A stretch of 45,527 bases of DNA from Novosphingobium sp. GTDB lineage: Bacteria; Pseudomonadota; Alphaproteobacteria; Sphingomonadales; Sphingomonadaceae. Of this stretch, positions 17,462 through 27,564 are shown one piece after another. The position numbers were made by a program, and so were the translations under genes. Each line of letters begins with the position of its first letter. Positions within the stretch are counted from its first letter, which is position 1. The stretch is from the NCBI GenBank assembly GCA_004211435.1, contig SECS01000029.1, forward strand, positions 1 through 45,527, given 5' to 3'. The notes beneath the pieces are model-generated. The model did no database searches. It had not been told where the DNA came from and worked only from the letters and a program-made list of their open reading frames with translations.

Positions 17462-18397
17462 TCAGCCCGGCTTCCAGCCGATTTCTGCGATCCGAGCGGT
17501 CTTGGGAACGTCGGTCACGGCTTCGTTGACCTCGATCGTTTCGCCAGGGGCCAGCAGGCGCTTGGGCGGCGCGACTTCGTACGAGAAGACGATCTTCTCG
17601 CGCGCATCGCGCAGCACGATCAGGATCGTCGGTACCGTCCGGCGGGTCTGTCCGACATTGGTAACCGTCCCGCTGGCGCTGAAGAACTCGGCGCCATTGG
17701 GCATCGTGCGGCGATCCTGGCGGTTGGCCGGGAAGTTGAGCACGAGGTCGGGCTGCGCCTCGGCGAATGTCGCTCGCGCGAGCGGCATCCAGTCGGGCAG
17801 GCCATAGCGCGCCACGACCGCGACGGCGCCCAGGGCAACGACAGCGAAGAGCGCGGCGGCCATCGTCCACATGCGCAGGCGGTTGCGCCGCGGCTTGAAC
17901 GGCGGTTCGAATTCGAAGCTCGAGCGGGCCTCGTCGAAGTAGCGGTCACCGCCCTCGTCGGCATAGACCCGCGTGGTCTCCTCGGCGATCGGGCCGAGCG
18001 GCGGTTCGGGTTCGGGTTCCGGTACGGCTTGGGGCGACGGCCAGGCCAATCCCTCTGCCGCCTGATCGTCGGGCTCGGCTGCGATGGGCGTGACCGTGGG
18101 AGAGTCGACGGGCGCCGGCGGCGTGGCGATCGTCGCGGCCGGAACTGGGGCGGGCGCGACGGGCGGTGCCGGAGGCGGCGGAGCAGGAGGTGGTGACGAC
18201 GCAGGCGGTGGCGAAGCAGGAGGCGGAGCTGCCGCCGGAGGCTGCGCATCGGCGCCGGACACCAGCGCTTCGGCCGAGGGGCCGTCCTGGAACCAGCTAT
18301 GCCGACACTTGGCGCATCGTACGGTTCGTCCGTCCACGCCAATCGCGCTGTCCGGAACGACGTAGCGGGTCGAACATGCGGGACACGCGATAATCAT
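17462..18397 (-). CDS. MJ0042-type zinc-ribbon membrane protein
   Basis: 311-residue protein. The start at 18397 (MIIACPACSTRYVVPDSAIG) was chosen because the zinc ribbon normally opens the protein; an ATG six codons upstream is possible. The ribbon ligands are CPAC and CAKC (residues about 5-31). A long Pro/Ala-rich region (about 50-130) follows, then an acidic segment, one membrane helix (near WTMAAALFAVVALGAVAVVA), and a C-terminal DUF3426-like beta domain (ANRQDRRTMPNGAEFFSASG, LAPGETIEVNEAVTDVP). This architecture recurs in alphaproteobacteria beside ftsE. The function is unknown, perhaps envelope-related; ftsE is divergent, with only 137 bp between the start codons. Confidence 0.85.
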   Translation of the reverse strand: MIIACPACSTRYVVPDSAIGVDGRTVRCAKCRHSWFQDGPSAEALVSGADAQPPAAAPPPASPPPASSPPPAPPPPAPPVAPAPVPAATIATPPAPVDSPTVTPIAAEPDDQAAEGLAWPSPQAVPEPEPEPPLGPIAEETTRVYADEGGDRYFDEARSSFEFEPPFKPRRNRLRMWTMAAALFAVVALGAVAVVARYGLPDWMPLARATFAEAQPDLVLNFPANRQDRRTMPNGAEFFSASGTVTNVGQTRRTVPTILIVLRDAREKIVFSYEVAPPKRLLAPGETIEVNEAVTDVPKTARIAEIGWKPG

Positions 18398-18534
18398 GAC
18401 GCCATTGTTAAACATGCCAGGCCTATGCGCGACAAGGCTTAGGCGGTGGATGGAACGCCGCATTGGCCTTTTTTCCACATGCATAGGTCTGTATAGCCCT
18501 CGCCAGACACCGAAGACCCGATCGAAACCGCACA

Positions 18535-19278
18535 ATGAACCAGGCCCCCGACGGCGAAATCGTCCATTTCGACAACGTCGGCCTGCGTTACGGCACCGAC
18601 CGGGAAGTGCTGAGCGACGTGTCGTTCACGCTTTATCCGGGGAGCTTCTATTTCCTCACCGGCGCGAGTGGCGCCGGCAAGACTTCGCTGCTCAAGCTGC
18701 TTTACCTGGCACAGCGCCCCTCGCGCGGGATGATCCGCATGTTTGGCGCCGATGCGATCACGCTGCCGCGCGATCGGCTGCCGGCGCTGCGTCGACGGCT
18801 CGGCGTCGTCTTTCAGGACTTTCGCCTGGTGCCGCACCTTTCCGCGGTGGACAACGTCTCGCTGCCGCTGCGCGTCGCAGGAATACCCGAGCGCGATATC
18901 GCCAAGCCCGTCGCCGACATGCTCGAATGGGTCGGCCTTGGAGATCGCATGCACGCACGCCCCGCGACGCTTTCGGGCGGCGAACAGCAGCGCGTCGCCA
19001 TCGCCCGCGCGGTGATCGGCCGCCCCGACCTGCTCGTCGCCGACGAGCCGACGGGCAACGTCGATCCCGACATGGCGATCAAGCTGCTGCGGCTGTTTGA
19101 GGCGCTCAACCGCCTGGGCACGACCGTGGTGGTCGCCACCCACGATGTCCATCTGCTCAAGAAGGTGCCGGAATCGCTGATCATGCGGCTCGACAAGGGG
19201 CGCTTGTCCGATCCGACGGGAGCTCTACGCTATCCGCCCAAGCGCGCCACGGCGGGCGCGGGCGAGGACGAGGCGTGA
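18535..19278 (+). CDS. ftsE: Cell-division ATP-binding protein FtsE
   Basis: 247-residue ABC ATPase that, with FtsX, controls septal peptidoglycan hydrolysis. Walker A GASGAGKTS (43-51), Q-loop VVFQDFRLV (91-99), signature LSGGEQQR (146-153) and Walker B LLVADEPTGNVD (166-177) are all intact. The DEPTGNVD variant and short length are typical of FtsE. It overlaps ftsX by 4 bp (GTGA). Confidence 0.95.
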   Translation: MNQAPDGEIVHFDNVGLRYGTDREVLSDVSFTLYPGSFYFLTGASGAGKTSLLKLLYLAQRPSRGMIRMFGADAITLPRDRLPALRRRLGVVFQDFRLVPHLSAVDNVSLPLRVAGIPERDIAKPVADMLEWVGLGDRMHARPATLSGGEQQRVAIARAVIGRPDLLVADEPTGNVDPDMAIKLLRLFEALNRLGTTVVVATHDVHLLKKVPESLIMRLDKGRLSDPTGALRYPPKRATAGAGEDEA

Positions 19279-20234
19279 ACGGAGAAAGCGGCGGCGGAGC
19301 GCGAGTGCTGTCCTGGCGGCGGCTGTCGGGGGTCGGCGAGCACGAGCTCGTCCCACAGGCGCGCCTGTCGGGGCCGATGCCCTGGGTGATCGCGATCATG
19401 GTGGCCCTGACCGTCATCGCCGCGGCTGCCGGTCTCGCACTGCATAACGCCGCGGACGCCACCAGCGCGGAACTGCGCGGGGGCGTCACCGTCCAGGTCG
19501 TCGAGGCCTCGCCCGAGAAGCGCACGCGCCAAGCGCAGGCGGTGGTGCGGAGGCTCGGCCAGATGCCCGAGGTCGAGAGTGTAAGGCTTGTTCCGCAAGA
19601 CGAACTCGACGGGCTGATCGAGCCCTGGCTCGGCGGCAAGGCCGGGCATGACGACGACGACTACGAGGGCGACGATGCCGCCGCCATTCCGGTCCCGGCG
19701 CTGATCGATGCGCGGATCACCGGCGAGGTCACCGAGGCGCGGCTCGCGGCGATCCAGGCGGCCCTGCGTGGCGATGCGCCGGCGGCGCGGGTCGATGCCC
19801 AGTCGCGCTGGCTCAAGCCCGTGCTCGATGCGATCGAATCGCTGCAGTGGCTGGCGATCGCGCTCGTCGCCCTGCTGGCGCTGGCGCTGGCCGCCGCCGT
19901 TCTGCTCGCGGTGCGCTCGGCGCTCGGCGCCAATCGCGACACGATCGAGATCGTCCATCTGCTCGGCGCGACCGATCGTCAGGTCGCGCGCGTGTTCCAG
20001 CGCACTACGGGCATCGATGCCGCGGGCGGTGGCCTGCTGGGCGTGGCGCTGGCGCTGGTCGTCCTGCTGTTCCTGGCGCGACGCTTCGCGTCGCTGGGGG
20101 CGGGCATGGTCGACTACGGCGCGCTCGACTGGTTCGACTGGATCGTGCTCGGCCTGGTGCCGATCGCGGCGATCGCGCTGGCGATGCTGACCGCGCGTCT
20201 CACGGTCCTGCGCACTTTGCGCAAGATGCTCTAA
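19275..20234 (+). CDS. ftsX: Cell-division protein FtsX
   Basis: 319-residue inner-membrane partner of FtsE, starting at GTG 19275 inside the ftsE stop. It has one N-terminal membrane helix (MPWVIAIMVALTVIAAAAG), a periplasmic loop of about 135 residues, and three C-terminal helices. The cytoplasmic motif ANRDTIEIVHLLGATDRQVARVFQ is characteristic of FtsX. The loop contains an unusual acidic stretch, GHDDDDYEGDDAA, near residues 125-137. It begins a run of plus-strand genes with an envelope theme (DUF218 protein, acyltransferase). Confidence 0.92.
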   Translation: MNGESGGGARVLSWRRLSGVGEHELVPQARLSGPMPWVIAIMVALTVIAAAAGLALHNAADATSAELRGGVTVQVVEASPEKRTRQAQAVVRRLGQMPEVESVRLVPQDELDGLIEPWLGGKAGHDDDDYEGDDAAAIPVPALIDARITGEVTEARLAAIQAALRGDAPAARVDAQSRWLKPVLDAIESLQWLAIALVALLALALAAAVLLAVRSALGANRDTIEIVHLLGATDRQVARVFQRTTGIDAAGGGLLGVALALVVLLFLARRFASLGAGMVDYGALDWFDWIVLGLVPIAAIALAMLTARLTVLRTLRKML

Positions 20235-20243
20235 GACGCGCAG

Positions 20244-20774
20244 ATGATCCGCCGAATCCTGTCCTTCGTGGTGCTCGTCTGGCTGCTGGGCTTCGTCTGG
20301 TTCGCCGTGGCGCTGTCGGGACCGGTCGAGGGCGGCAAGAGCGATGCCGTGGTGGTGCTGACGGGCGGTGGCGGACGGATCGGTCGCGGGCTCGAGGCGC
20401 TGCAGAAGGGCTGGGCGAAGCGGCTGCTGGTCTCGGGTGTGGACCGCGAAGTGCGGCCGCGCGAGTTCGCGCACGAGTACAAGGTGCCGCCTGCGCTGAT
20501 GGCCTGCTGCGTGACCCTGGGCTTCCAGTCGGTCGATACGCGTTCGAACGCCAGTGAGACCGCGGACTGGATAGCGTCGCACAAGTTCCGCTCGGTGCGG
20601 CTCGTGACGACAGACTGGCACATGCGCCGCGCGGCGATGGAGCTTAGCGCGCAACTGCCCGGTCATGTCGAATTGATCCGCGACGCAGTGCCGTCGCAGC
20701 CAACCTTCCGCACCCTGTTCCTCGAATACAACAAGCTGCTCGCGCGGAGCGTTCAGCGACTGGCAGGGATGTGA
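20244..20774 (+). CDS. YdcF-like DUF218 membrane-anchored protein
   Basis: 176 residues. A single N-terminal membrane helix (RRILSFVVLVWLLGFVWFAVAL) is followed by a DUF218 Rossmann-like domain with DAVVVLTGGGGRIGRGLEAL, RLLVSGVD, the motif SNASETADW, and VTTDWHMRRAAMEL. The family includes ElyC/SanA-type envelope proteins implicated in peptidoglycan or undecaprenyl-carrier metabolism; the exact reaction is unsettled. It lies 9 bp after ftsX and overlaps the acyltransferase gene by 4 bp, so it is probably co-transcribed with division and lipid genes. Confidence 0.85.
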   Translation: MIRRILSFVVLVWLLGFVWFAVALSGPVEGGKSDAVVVLTGGGGRIGRGLEALQKGWAKRLLVSGVDREVRPREFAHEYKVPPALMACCVTLGFQSVDTRSNASETADWIASHKFRSVRLVTTDWHMRRAAMELSAQLPGHVELIRDAVPSQPTFRTLFLEYNKLLARSVQRLAGM

Positions 20775-21484
20775 CGATGGCCGATGCGAACCGGACGCGC
20801 CCGGGCGACGTGGCGCGCAGCCTGGTGTTCTATCTCGTCTTCTATTTCGGCACGGTGTTCTACGTGCTGGGCTCGCTCGCGGCCCTGGCTTTGGGGCGGC
20901 GGGCCTTCATCGCTGCGGTCGATGGCTGGTCCGCGTTCCACCGCGTCTGTGCGCGTTACCTGCTCGGCATTCGGGTCGTGCTCGAAGGCGAATTGCCGAC
21001 CGAGGGCGTGCTCATTGCGCTCAAGCACGAAAGCTTCTTCGAGGCGATCGACCTGCCTCACATGCTCCACCGTCCCGCGGTGATAGCCAAGGCCGAACTG
21101 CTGCGGATTCCGCTCTGGGGTCTGGTGGGGGCGACCTATGGCCTGATCGGCGTCGAGCGCGACCAGGGCGCCAAGGCGCTGCGCACGATGCTGACAACGG
21201 CGCGCAAGCTGGTGGCCGAAGGGCGCGTCCTGGCCATCTTTCCCGAGGGCACACGCGTGCCGCACGGCACCCGACCCGAACTGCAATCGGGCTTCGCCGG
21301 GCTCTACAAGCTGTTGGCCCTGCCGGTGGTCCCCGTCGCGGTGAACAGCGGCGGGCTCTATCACCGCCGCTGGAAGCGCCAGGGGACGATAACCCTGCGC
21401 GTGGGCGAGACGATTCCCAAGGGTTTGCCGCGTGACGAGATCGAGGCGCGCGTGCGCGTGGCGATCAACGTGCTCAACCCCTAG
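20771..21484 (+). CDS. plsC: 1-acyl-sn-glycerol-3-phosphate acyltransferase (PlsC family)
   Basis: 237-residue membrane acyltransferase making phosphatidic acid from lysophosphatidic acid. A hydrophobic N-terminal segment (LVFYLVFYFGTVFYVLGSLAALAL) precedes the acyltransferase motifs: ALKHESFFEA (an H-x4-E/D-like catalytic motif with His followed by ES...E), LAIFPEGTRVP (the FPEGT block), and VVPVAVNSGG. The GTG at 20771 overlaps the upstream stop; ATG at 20777 is equally possible. Paralogues are common, so the plsC symbol is a family-level call. Its stop codon is shared base-for-base with the convergent transglutaminase gene (CTAG at 21481-21484). Confidence 0.88.
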   Translation: MTMADANRTRPGDVARSLVFYLVFYFGTVFYVLGSLAALALGRRAFIAAVDGWSAFHRVCARYLLGIRVVLEGELPTEGVLIALKHESFFEAIDLPHMLHRPAVIAKAELLRIPLWGLVGATYGLIGVERDQGAKALRTMLTTARKLVAEGRVLAIFPEGTRVPHGTRPELQSGFAGLYKLLALPVVPVAVNSGGLYHRRWKRQGTITLRVGETIPKGLPRDEIEARVRVAINVLNP

Positions 21485-22272
21485 TTGCGCGTGACCCTCA
21501 CCGATTGGTGATTGAGCTCGGCCCAGCCGTAGCTCGTGAGGAACGAGACGTCGGCGGCATCGCGGCCCACGCCGATCTTGGCCATTTCCTCGGCTTGGGC
21601 CATGCCCGTCGGATCGACCAGATACCAGGCGCCGCCAAGGAACACCTCGGGCACCGCATGGAAGTCCTGCGGCTCGACCCCGAGCGCATAGACGCTGGCG
21701 AAGCGCGCCGGGATCGCGCTGGCGCGGACGAGCGAGATCAGCAGATGCGCGAAGTCGCGGCAGACGCCTTGGCGCATGACGAAGCTTTCGAGCGCGGTGG
21801 TTGCCGACGTGCTGACGCCGGGCTGGTAGGTGCAATGGCTCTGCACCCAGTCGCACATCGCGGCGACCCGCGCGCCGCCGACGAGGCCGCCGAATTGCGC
21901 ATCGACGAAGTTCTGGAACTGGTCCGATGGACAATAGCGCGATGGCAGCATGTACTGCACCGTTTCGCCGGGGAGCTGGTGTGGCGGCACTACCGCCAGG
22001 CTGTGCAATTCCCCGCTGAGACGATGGATCGCGACGGTCGCCGTGTAGCGAACGCGCAACTGGCCCTGCAGCCGCAGCCAGATCCGATCCCCGATCGTGT
22101 CATGGCCCGGCACGCGGGCGAAATGCTCGACCGGGCTGATGTCGATATAGGCCTTCTCGACGGTCTGCTCGGGAATCAGCGCGGCCTCGAGCTGGAGCAG
22201 AACGTCGGTACGTTCTGCGAAATCGTAGGCGAGTTCCGCCTCGATATTGATTGTCGCGACACCGTTTACCAT
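21481..22272 (-). CDS. Transglutaminase-like cysteine protease family protein
   Basis: 263-residue protein. It has an N-terminal beta domain (bacterial transglutaminase-like N-terminal region, including MLPSRYCPSD) followed by a papain-fold transglutaminase core. The expected triad is visible: Cys in RQGVCRDFAHL, His in DFHAVPEVFL, and Asp in YLVDPTG. There is no signal peptide, so it is cytoplasmic. Bacterial members are thought to be proteases or amidases; the substrate is unknown. It is convergent with plsC with a 4-bp overlap, and starts 54 bp after the tyrA stop on the same strand. Confidence 0.9.
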   Translation of the reverse strand: MVNGVATINIEAELAYDFAERTDVLLQLEAALIPEQTVEKAYIDISPVEHFARVPGHDTIGDRIWLRLQGQLRVRYTATVAIHRLSGELHSLAVVPPHQLPGETVQYMLPSRYCPSDQFQNFVDAQFGGLVGGARVAAMCDWVQSHCTYQPGVSTSATTALESFVMRQGVCRDFAHLLISLVRASAIPARFASVYALGVEPQDFHAVPEVFLGGAWYLVDPTGMAQAEEMAKIGVGRDAADVSFLTSYGWAELNHQSVRVTRN

Positions 22273-22326
22273 TCGGCCCCAGAAGAACCGAAACGCGATA
22301 AAGTTTCAACGTCTCACTTTTTTAAT

Positions 22327-23241
22327 TCAGATCTTGCCGTGATCGCTGCGGCCGAAATCGGGGCGCGCGTCGTCCTGGCCCTCGGCGATGATCGAGCGGC
22401 GGATCGCGCGGGTGCGGCTGAAATGTTCGAACAGCGTATCGCCGTCGCCCACCCGGATGGCCTTCTGCAGCGCGGTCAGGTCCTCGGTGAAACGCTGGAG
22501 CATCTCGAGCACCGCGTCCTTGTTCGACAGGAACACGTCGCGCCACATCGTCGGGTCCGACGCGGCGATGCGGGTGAAGTCGCGGAAGCCGCCGGCCGAA
22601 TACTTGATCACCTCGCTCTGCGTCACGGCCTCGAGGTCCGAGGCCGTGCCGACGATCGTATAGGCGATCAGGTGCGGCAGGTGGCTGGTAACGGCGAGCA
22701 CCAGGTCGTGGTGCTGCGCGTCCATGATCTCGACGTTGGCGCCGAGCGCTTCCCAGAACTCGACGAGGCCGGTCAGCAGCAGCAGGTTGCTCGGTTCGGG
22801 CGGGGTGACGATGCACCAGCGGTTCTGGAACAGCGAGGCAAAGCCCGCGTCGGGACCCGAATTTTCGGTACCGGCCACGGGGTGCGCGGGGATGATCGTA
22901 TGGTGCGGCAGTGCCTCGCCCAGCGCCTTGGCGACGGCCTGCTTGCTCGAGCCGACGTCGCTGACCAGCGCGGTGGCGGGAATCGCATCGGCACAGGCGC
23001 GCGCCGCTTCGCCCATCGCGCTCGGCGGCACGCAGAAGATCACCAGTTCGGCCTCGCGTACGGCTTCGGCGGCAGTCTCGCAGACCTGGTCGACGAGGCT
23101 GCGCTCGGCGGCGCGCGCGCGCGTCTCGGGCAGGTGGTCGTAGCCCGTGGTCCGCGCGTCGGGCAGATATTCGCGCACCGCGAGGCCGATCGAGCCGCCT
23201 TGGAGGCCCAGGCCGATGATGGCGATGCGCTGGAAGGTCAT
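22327..23241 (-). CDS. tyrA: Prephenate/arogenate dehydrogenase
   Basis: 304-residue NAD(P)-dependent dehydrogenase of tyrosine biosynthesis. The start at 23241 ([20 protein letters not shown]) places the Rossmann GxGxxGxxxG motif at residues 10-19. Also visible are [18 protein letters not shown] and the family motif [11 protein letters not shown]. The C-terminal helical domain contains [14 protein letters not shown]. The ATG overlaps the hisC stop by 4 bp, so it is co-translated. In sphingomonads such enzymes may act on arogenate as well as prephenate; sequence alone does not decide. Confidence 0.92.
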   Translation of the reverse strand: MTFQRIAIIGLGLQGGSIGLAVREYLPDARTTGYDHLPETRARAAERSLVDQVCETAAEAVREAELVIFCVPPSAMGEAARACADAIPATALVSDVGSSKQAVAKALGEALPHHTIIPAHPVAGTENSGPDAGFASLFQNRWCIVTPPEPSNLLLLTGLVEFWEALGANVEIMDAQHHDLVLAVTSHLPHLIAYTIVGTASDLEAVTQSEVIKYSAGGFRDFTRIAASDPTMWRDVFLSNKDAVLEMLQRFTEDLTALQKAIRVGDGDTLFEHFSRTRAIRRSIIAEGQDDARPDFGRSDHGKI

Positions 23242-24335
23242 TGCGCGGCTTCCGCCATCTCGCGCAGACCTGCGGCGATCACGTCCATCTGTTCGGCCGT
23301 GCCGATCGTGATGCGCAGGCCGTGCGGCAGGCCCTGGCCCGGCAGCCACCGGGTGATCGTGCCCCGCTCGGCCAGCCCGTTGTAGGCGGCCTCGCCGGTC
23401 AGCTTGCCCGCGAACAGGAGCAGGACGAAATTGGCCTCGCTCGGCACGGCGCGGATACCGTGGTTGCCCATGGCCTCGATCGCCGCGACGAAGCGCTTGC
23501 GTTCGGCGGCGTTGTGTTCGCGCGAATGCGTGACGAAGGCCTGGTCCTCGACCGCGGCGAGCGCGGTCGCCTGAGCGCTGTTGGACAGGTTGAACGGTCC
23601 GCGGATGCGGTTGAGCACGTCGATCACCGCCGGCGCTGCGGTGCCCCAGCCGACACGTTCGCCGGCCAGGCCGTAGCCCTTGGAGAAGGTACGCGTGACC
23701 AGCACGTTGCCGTGTTCTTCGGCGAGCGCGAGGCCGCCGTCGTCGTCCTCGGGCGCGACATATTCGGCATAGGCCTGGTCGATCACCAGCAGCACGTCCG
23801 CGGGCAGGCCAGCGTGCAGCCGCGCGAGTTCGGCGCGCGGCGTGAAAGAGCCCGTCGGATTGTTCGGGTTGGCGACGAAGACCAGCCGGGTCTTCTCGTT
23901 GACCATGGCCAGCAGCGCATCGACGTCGGTGCCGTAGTCGTTGTCGGGCGCGACCACCGGCGTCGCGCCGCAGCGGCGCGCGGCGATGTCGTAGAGCGAG
24001 AAGCCGTAGCGGACGTAGAGGATCTCGTCGCCGGGACCGGCATAGGCGCTCGCCGCCACGCTCAGCAGCTCGCCCGAACCCGTGCCGCAGATGATCCGCG
24101 CGGGATCGACGCCGTGGACCTTGCCGATTGCGGCGCGCAGCGCATTGCTGTCGGGATCGGGATAGAGCGAGGGCACCACGGCCTGCGCGCGTGCTGCCAG
24201 CGCCTTGGGGCTGGTGCCTAGCGGGTTCTCATTGGCCGAAAGCTTCACGAGCGGCCGTCCGTCCTTGCCGGCACTCTTGCCGGGGACGTAGGCGTGGATC
24301 TCGGCGATCCAGGGTTTGGGCTGAGGACCGGTCAT
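23238..24335 (-). CDS. hisC: Histidinol-phosphate (aromatic) aminotransferase
   Basis: 365-residue PLP-dependent class-II aminotransferase. The start at 24335 ([19 protein letters not shown]) is preferred; an upstream start at 24365 would add ten basic residues. Conserved features are [29 protein letters not shown], and the PLP-binding Lys in [12 protein letters not shown] (about residue 219). Its coupling to tyrA suggests it also transaminates aromatic keto acids for Tyr/Phe synthesis, a known dual role of this family. It is divergent from the amine oxidase gene across 117 bp. Confidence 0.92.
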   Translation of the reverse strand: MTGPQPKPWIAEIHAYVPGKSAGKDGRPLVKLSANENPLGTSPKALAARAQAVVPSLYPDPDSNALRAAIGKVHGVDPARIICGTGSGELLSVAASAYAGPGDEILYVRYGFSLYDIAARRCGATPVVAPDNDYGTDVDALLAMVNEKTRLVFVANPNNPTGSFTPRAELARLHAGLPADVLLVIDQAYAEYVAPEDDDGGLALAEEHGNVLVTRTFSKGYGLAGERVGWGTAAPAVIDVLNRIRGPFNLSNSAQATALAAVEDQAFVTHSREHNAAERKRFVAAIEAMGNHGIRAVPSEANFVLLLFAGKLTGEAAYNGLAERGTITRWLPGQGLPHGLRITIGTAEQMDVIAAGLREMAEAAQ

Positions 24336-24452
24336 GCGGCGGGCTTTAGGGCGGCTTTGGCGCAAAGCACAAGCGCTGCGTTTTCGGCACCTTCACAGAG
24401 CGGTCAAAATGATGCTTTCTGTCGCCGGGACGCGACGGCTTGGGGGACGAGC

Positions 24453-25982
24453 ATGCGAACGGACGGACTGTTCTGGCGGGCGCTGAACGCGGCGCGCGCG
24501 GCTAACCTGGAAGACACGGGCCAAGCGCCGGCGATCGCGGCATCGGCCGGGCTTACCCGACGCCGGATGCTCGGCGCCATGGCCGCCAGCGCGGCTTTGC
24601 CCGTGGTCGGCTGCGCGCCATTGCCCACGGCCAGTTTCTCGACCCGCGTCGCGATCGTCGGCGGTGGCCTCGCCGGGCTGATCGCGCTGCGCGATCTGCG
24701 CAAGGCGGGGATAGAAGCGACGCTCTACGAAGCGCGCAGCCGGCTCGGCGGGCGGGTCTCGACCTATCACGGCGGTCCGGTACCGGCCGACGACGGCGGC
24801 CAGTTCATCAACGGCGATCACGACGATATCCTGGCGCTGGCGCGCGGGCACGGGCTCGAACTGATCGACCGCGCGCCGCTGGCCGGCAGGACCCTGCTCG
24901 TCGATCAGTATTGCCGGGTGCTTTCGGAAGACCAGCTTGCCGAGGACCTGCGGCCATTGGCGGCGGCAATTGCCGCCGATGCCGCGGCGATCGATGCCGA
25001 TGCCGGCGCCCTGGCCGCGCTCGATGCGATCTCGGTCAGCCAGTACCTCGATCGCCACCACAACGCGGTGAAGCCCTATGTCCGCGCGCTGATGGAAGCG
25101 ACGATGCGCACCGAATACGGCCAGGATCCGGCCCAGGCCTCGGCCGTCCAGCTCATCTGGAACCTGCCCCAGGTCGATGGCCGCCAGCTGCGCGTGATCG
25201 GTTCGAGCGACGAGCGCTACGTGCTCAAGGGCGGTTCGGGCAGCCTGATCGAAGCGCTGGCGCCCGAGCTGATGCCGCATGTGCATACCGGGCATGTGCT
25301 GGAATCGGTGCGGCCCTCGGAAGCCGGCGCGCGCCTGCGCTTCGCCGGCGGAAAGGTCGTCGAGGCAGAGCGCGTGATCGTCACCGTGCCCGCGCCATTG
25401 CTGCGCACGATCGACTTCGGCGCCATGCTTCCGCCGATCTGGCAGCGCTACGCGGCCGAGATCGACAACGGCCGCAACGAGAAGCTCAACGCCGCCTACC
25501 ACGGCAAGCCCTGGGAAGGCTCGATGGGCCGGGCGGGCGACGTCTGGCCGCTGGCCGGTGGCTTCGCCGAGGGCTGGGACGCGACCACCGTGGCGGGCGA
25601 CACCGGCCTGATGACCTTCTTCATGGGCGGCGCGCAGTGCGCGGCCTCGACCAAGCACGATGCCGCGCGCCTGCGCCGCGATTTCGAGACCGTCGTCGGC
25701 GCGGCGGTACCCGGTCTGACCGAGGCCGCGACCACCTGGCAGCGGCGCACCAACTGGAGCAACGACCGCTTCGCGCGCGGCTCCTACGCCTGCTTTCGAC
25801 CCGGCCAGCTCACGCGTTATGCCGGGCTGTTCTGGCTCGAGGAGGCGGGCAAGGCGGTGCAGAGCCCCACGGTCGGGCCGCTGGTCTTCGCCGGTGAACA
25901 TCTGTCCGATGCCTGGCCGGGCTTCATGAACGGCGGCGCGCAGACCGGCCGGTTGGCGGCGCAGGCCGTGCTCGGTTCCTGA
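24453..25982 (+). CDS. FAD-dependent amine oxidase, Tat-exported
   Basis: 509-residue flavoprotein. The start at 24453 has GGGGGA upstream and gives a twin-arginine signal ([20 protein letters not shown]) followed by a Cys in a lipobox-like context (VVGCA), so it may be a Tat-exported lipoprotein. The FAD-binding motif [14 protein letters not shown] and the second glycine motif [13 protein letters not shown] are intact. The C-terminal [19 protein letters not shown] is the usual flavin-contacting segment of amine oxidases. The substrate (monoamine or otherwise) is not predictable. Confidence 0.88.
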   Translation: MRTDGLFWRALNAARAANLEDTGQAPAIAASAGLTRRRMLGAMAASAALPVVGCAPLPTASFSTRVAIVGGGLAGLIALRDLRKAGIEATLYEARSRLGGRVSTYHGGPVPADDGGQFINGDHDDILALARGHGLELIDRAPLAGRTLLVDQYCRVLSEDQLAEDLRPLAAAIAADAAAIDADAGALAALDAISVSQYLDRHHNAVKPYVRALMEATMRTEYGQDPAQASAVQLIWNLPQVDGRQLRVIGSSDERYVLKGGSGSLIEALAPELMPHVHTGHVLESVRPSEAGARLRFAGGKVVEAERVIVTVPAPLLRTIDFGAMLPPIWQRYAAEIDNGRNEKLNAAYHGKPWEGSMGRAGDVWPLAGGFAEGWDATTVAGDTGLMTFFMGGAQCAASTKHDAARLRRDFETVVGAAVPGLTEAATTWQRRTNWSNDRFARGSYACFRPGQLTRYAGLFWLEEAGKAVQSPTVGPLVFAGEHLSDAWPGFMNGGAQTGRLAAQAVLGS

Positions 25983-26026
25983 CCTCATTGACAGCAGGCG
26001 GGACCTCCCCCAAGTCCGCACATCCT

Positions 26027-27136
26027 ATGGCTACTGCCGCCGTCATCGCCGCCAGCGAAGTGCTGGAACTGACCGAACCGCTGCCGCTCGATTGCGGCCA
26101 GCAGCTCGAAGGCGTGCGCATCGCCTACGAGGCTTATGGCAGGCTCTCCCCGGCACGCGACAACGTCGTGCTGATCCAGCACGCGACGACCGGCGACCAG
26201 CACGTCGCCAGCCCGCATCCCAAGACCGGCAAGCCCGGCTGGTGGGATCGCATGGTCGGCCCGGGCAAGCCGATCGACACCGACCGCTTCTTCGTGCTCT
26301 GCGCCAATGTCCTGGGCTCCTGCATGGGATCGACCGGGCCGGGCAGCCTCGCGCCCGACGGCAAGCCCTATGCCATGCGCTTTCCGGTCATCACGATCCG
26401 CGACATGGTCCGCGCGCAGGTGGCGCTGCTCGACACGCTCGGGATCGACAAGCTCTACTGCGTCGTCGGCGGGTCGATGGGCGGCATGCAGTCGCTAAGC
26501 CTCGCCGCCAACTGGCCGCATCTGCCCGAACGCATCATGGTCATCGCCGCCACGGCGACGATGCCGGCGCAGAACATCGCCTTCCAGGAGGTCGGTCGCC
26601 AGGCGATCACCGCCGATCCCAACTGGCAGCAGGGCGCCTATTACGGCACCGGCAAGGCGCCCGACGCCGGCCTCGCGGTCGCGCGGATGGCCGCGCACAT
26701 CACCTATCTGTCCGAGGCCAGCCTGACCGAGAAGTTCGGCCGGCGGCTGCAGGACCGTGCCTCGAAGACCTTCGGTTTCGACGCCGATTTTCAGGTGGAA
26801 AGCTACCTGCGCCACCAGGGCGCGAGCTTCACCAACCGCTTCGACGCGAACTCGTACCTCTACATCACGCGCGCGATGAGCTATTTCGACCTCGCCGAGG
26901 AGCACGGCGGGCTGCTCGCCGACGCCTTCCGCGCCAGCGACGCACGCTTCTGCGTGATCAGCTTCGACACCGACTGGCTCTATCCGACCGAGCTCTCGCG
27001 CAAACTGGTGCACGCGCTCAACGCTTCGGGCGCGCAGGTCAGTTTCGTCGAGCTTTCGGCCCCGTTCGGCCACGACAGCTTTCTGCTGGAAGTTCCCGCG
27101 CTCGACCGCGTCATCGCCGGGTTCCTCAGCCGATGA
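26027..27136 (+). CDS. metX: Homoserine O-acetyltransferase
   Basis: 369-residue alpha/beta-hydrolase-fold transferase that activates homoserine for methionine synthesis. The ATG at 26027 is preferred; a TTG at 25988 would prepend 13 unconserved residues. Motifs are [27 protein letters not shown], and the nucleophile elbow VGGSMGGMQ (Ser150). The catalytic Asp is in SFDTDWLYP and the His in FGHDSFLLE. Acetyl versus succinyl donor preference cannot be fixed by sequence alone. It overlaps the following GNAT gene by 4 bp. Confidence 0.94.
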   Translation: MATAAVIAASEVLELTEPLPLDCGQQLEGVRIAYEAYGRLSPARDNVVLIQHATTGDQHVASPHPKTGKPGWWDRMVGPGKPIDTDRFFVLCANVLGSCMGSTGPGSLAPDGKPYAMRFPVITIRDMVRAQVALLDTLGIDKLYCVVGGSMGGMQSLSLAANWPHLPERIMVIAATATMPAQNIAFQEVGRQAITADPNWQQGAYYGTGKAPDAGLAVARMAAHITYLSEASLTEKFGRRLQDRASKTFGFDADFQVESYLRHQGASFTNRFDANSYLYITRAMSYFDLAEEHGGLLADAFRASDARFCVISFDTDWLYPTELSRKLVHALNASGAQVSFVELSAPFGHDSFLLEVPALDRVIAGFLSR

Positions 27137-27564
27137 GAGCGCTCCCCGCGGGCTATGTCCTGGTCGACGATCGCGATCGTATCGATGCCGTTGCCGCCCA
27201 TGCCTATCTGACGCGATCCTATTGGGCCGAGGGCATTCCGCTCGAGACGGTCGCGCGCTCGATCGCCGGTTCGCTCTGCGTCGCGATCCAAAGCGACGGA
27301 CGCCAGGTCGCCTTCGCGCGAATCATCAGCGACTATGCGACCTTCGCCTATCTGGCCGACGTCCACGTCATCGAGGAGCACCGCGGGCAGGGGCTGTCGC
27401 ACGTCATGGTCGAGCACTTCCTCGCGCATCCGCGGCTGCAGGGACTGCGGCGCTGGGCGCTGTTCACGCTCGATGCCCACGGGCTCTACGAACAATACGA
27501 TTTCTCGCGCTATCCCCATCCCGAGCGGGTGATGACGCGCGACGACCCGGACGTGTACCGATGA
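27133..27564 (+). CDS. GNAT-family N-acetyltransferase between metX and metW
   Basis: 143-residue acetyltransferase with the GNAT core. The acetyl-CoA-binding region reads [24 protein letters not shown] (R/Q-x-x-G-x-G/A pattern), followed by [18 protein letters not shown]. Start and stop both overlap the neighbours (ATGA at 27133-27136 and 27561-27564), so it is translationally coupled in a metX-GNAT-metW operon. The substrate is unknown; the position invites a link to methionine metabolism, but that is inference. Confidence 0.88.
   Translation: MRALPAGYVLVDDRDRIDAVAAHAYLTRSYWAEGIPLETVARSIAGSLCVAIQSDGRQVAFARIISDYATFAYLADVHVIEEHRGQGLSHVMVEHFLAHPRLQGLRRWALFTLDAHGLYEQYDFSRYPHPERVMTRDDPDVYR

Noticed and set aside
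21505..23385. Long plus-strand open frame (626 codons) opposite the transglutaminase and tyrA
   Set aside because: Antisense to genes with intact catalytic motifs; composition is not protein-like.
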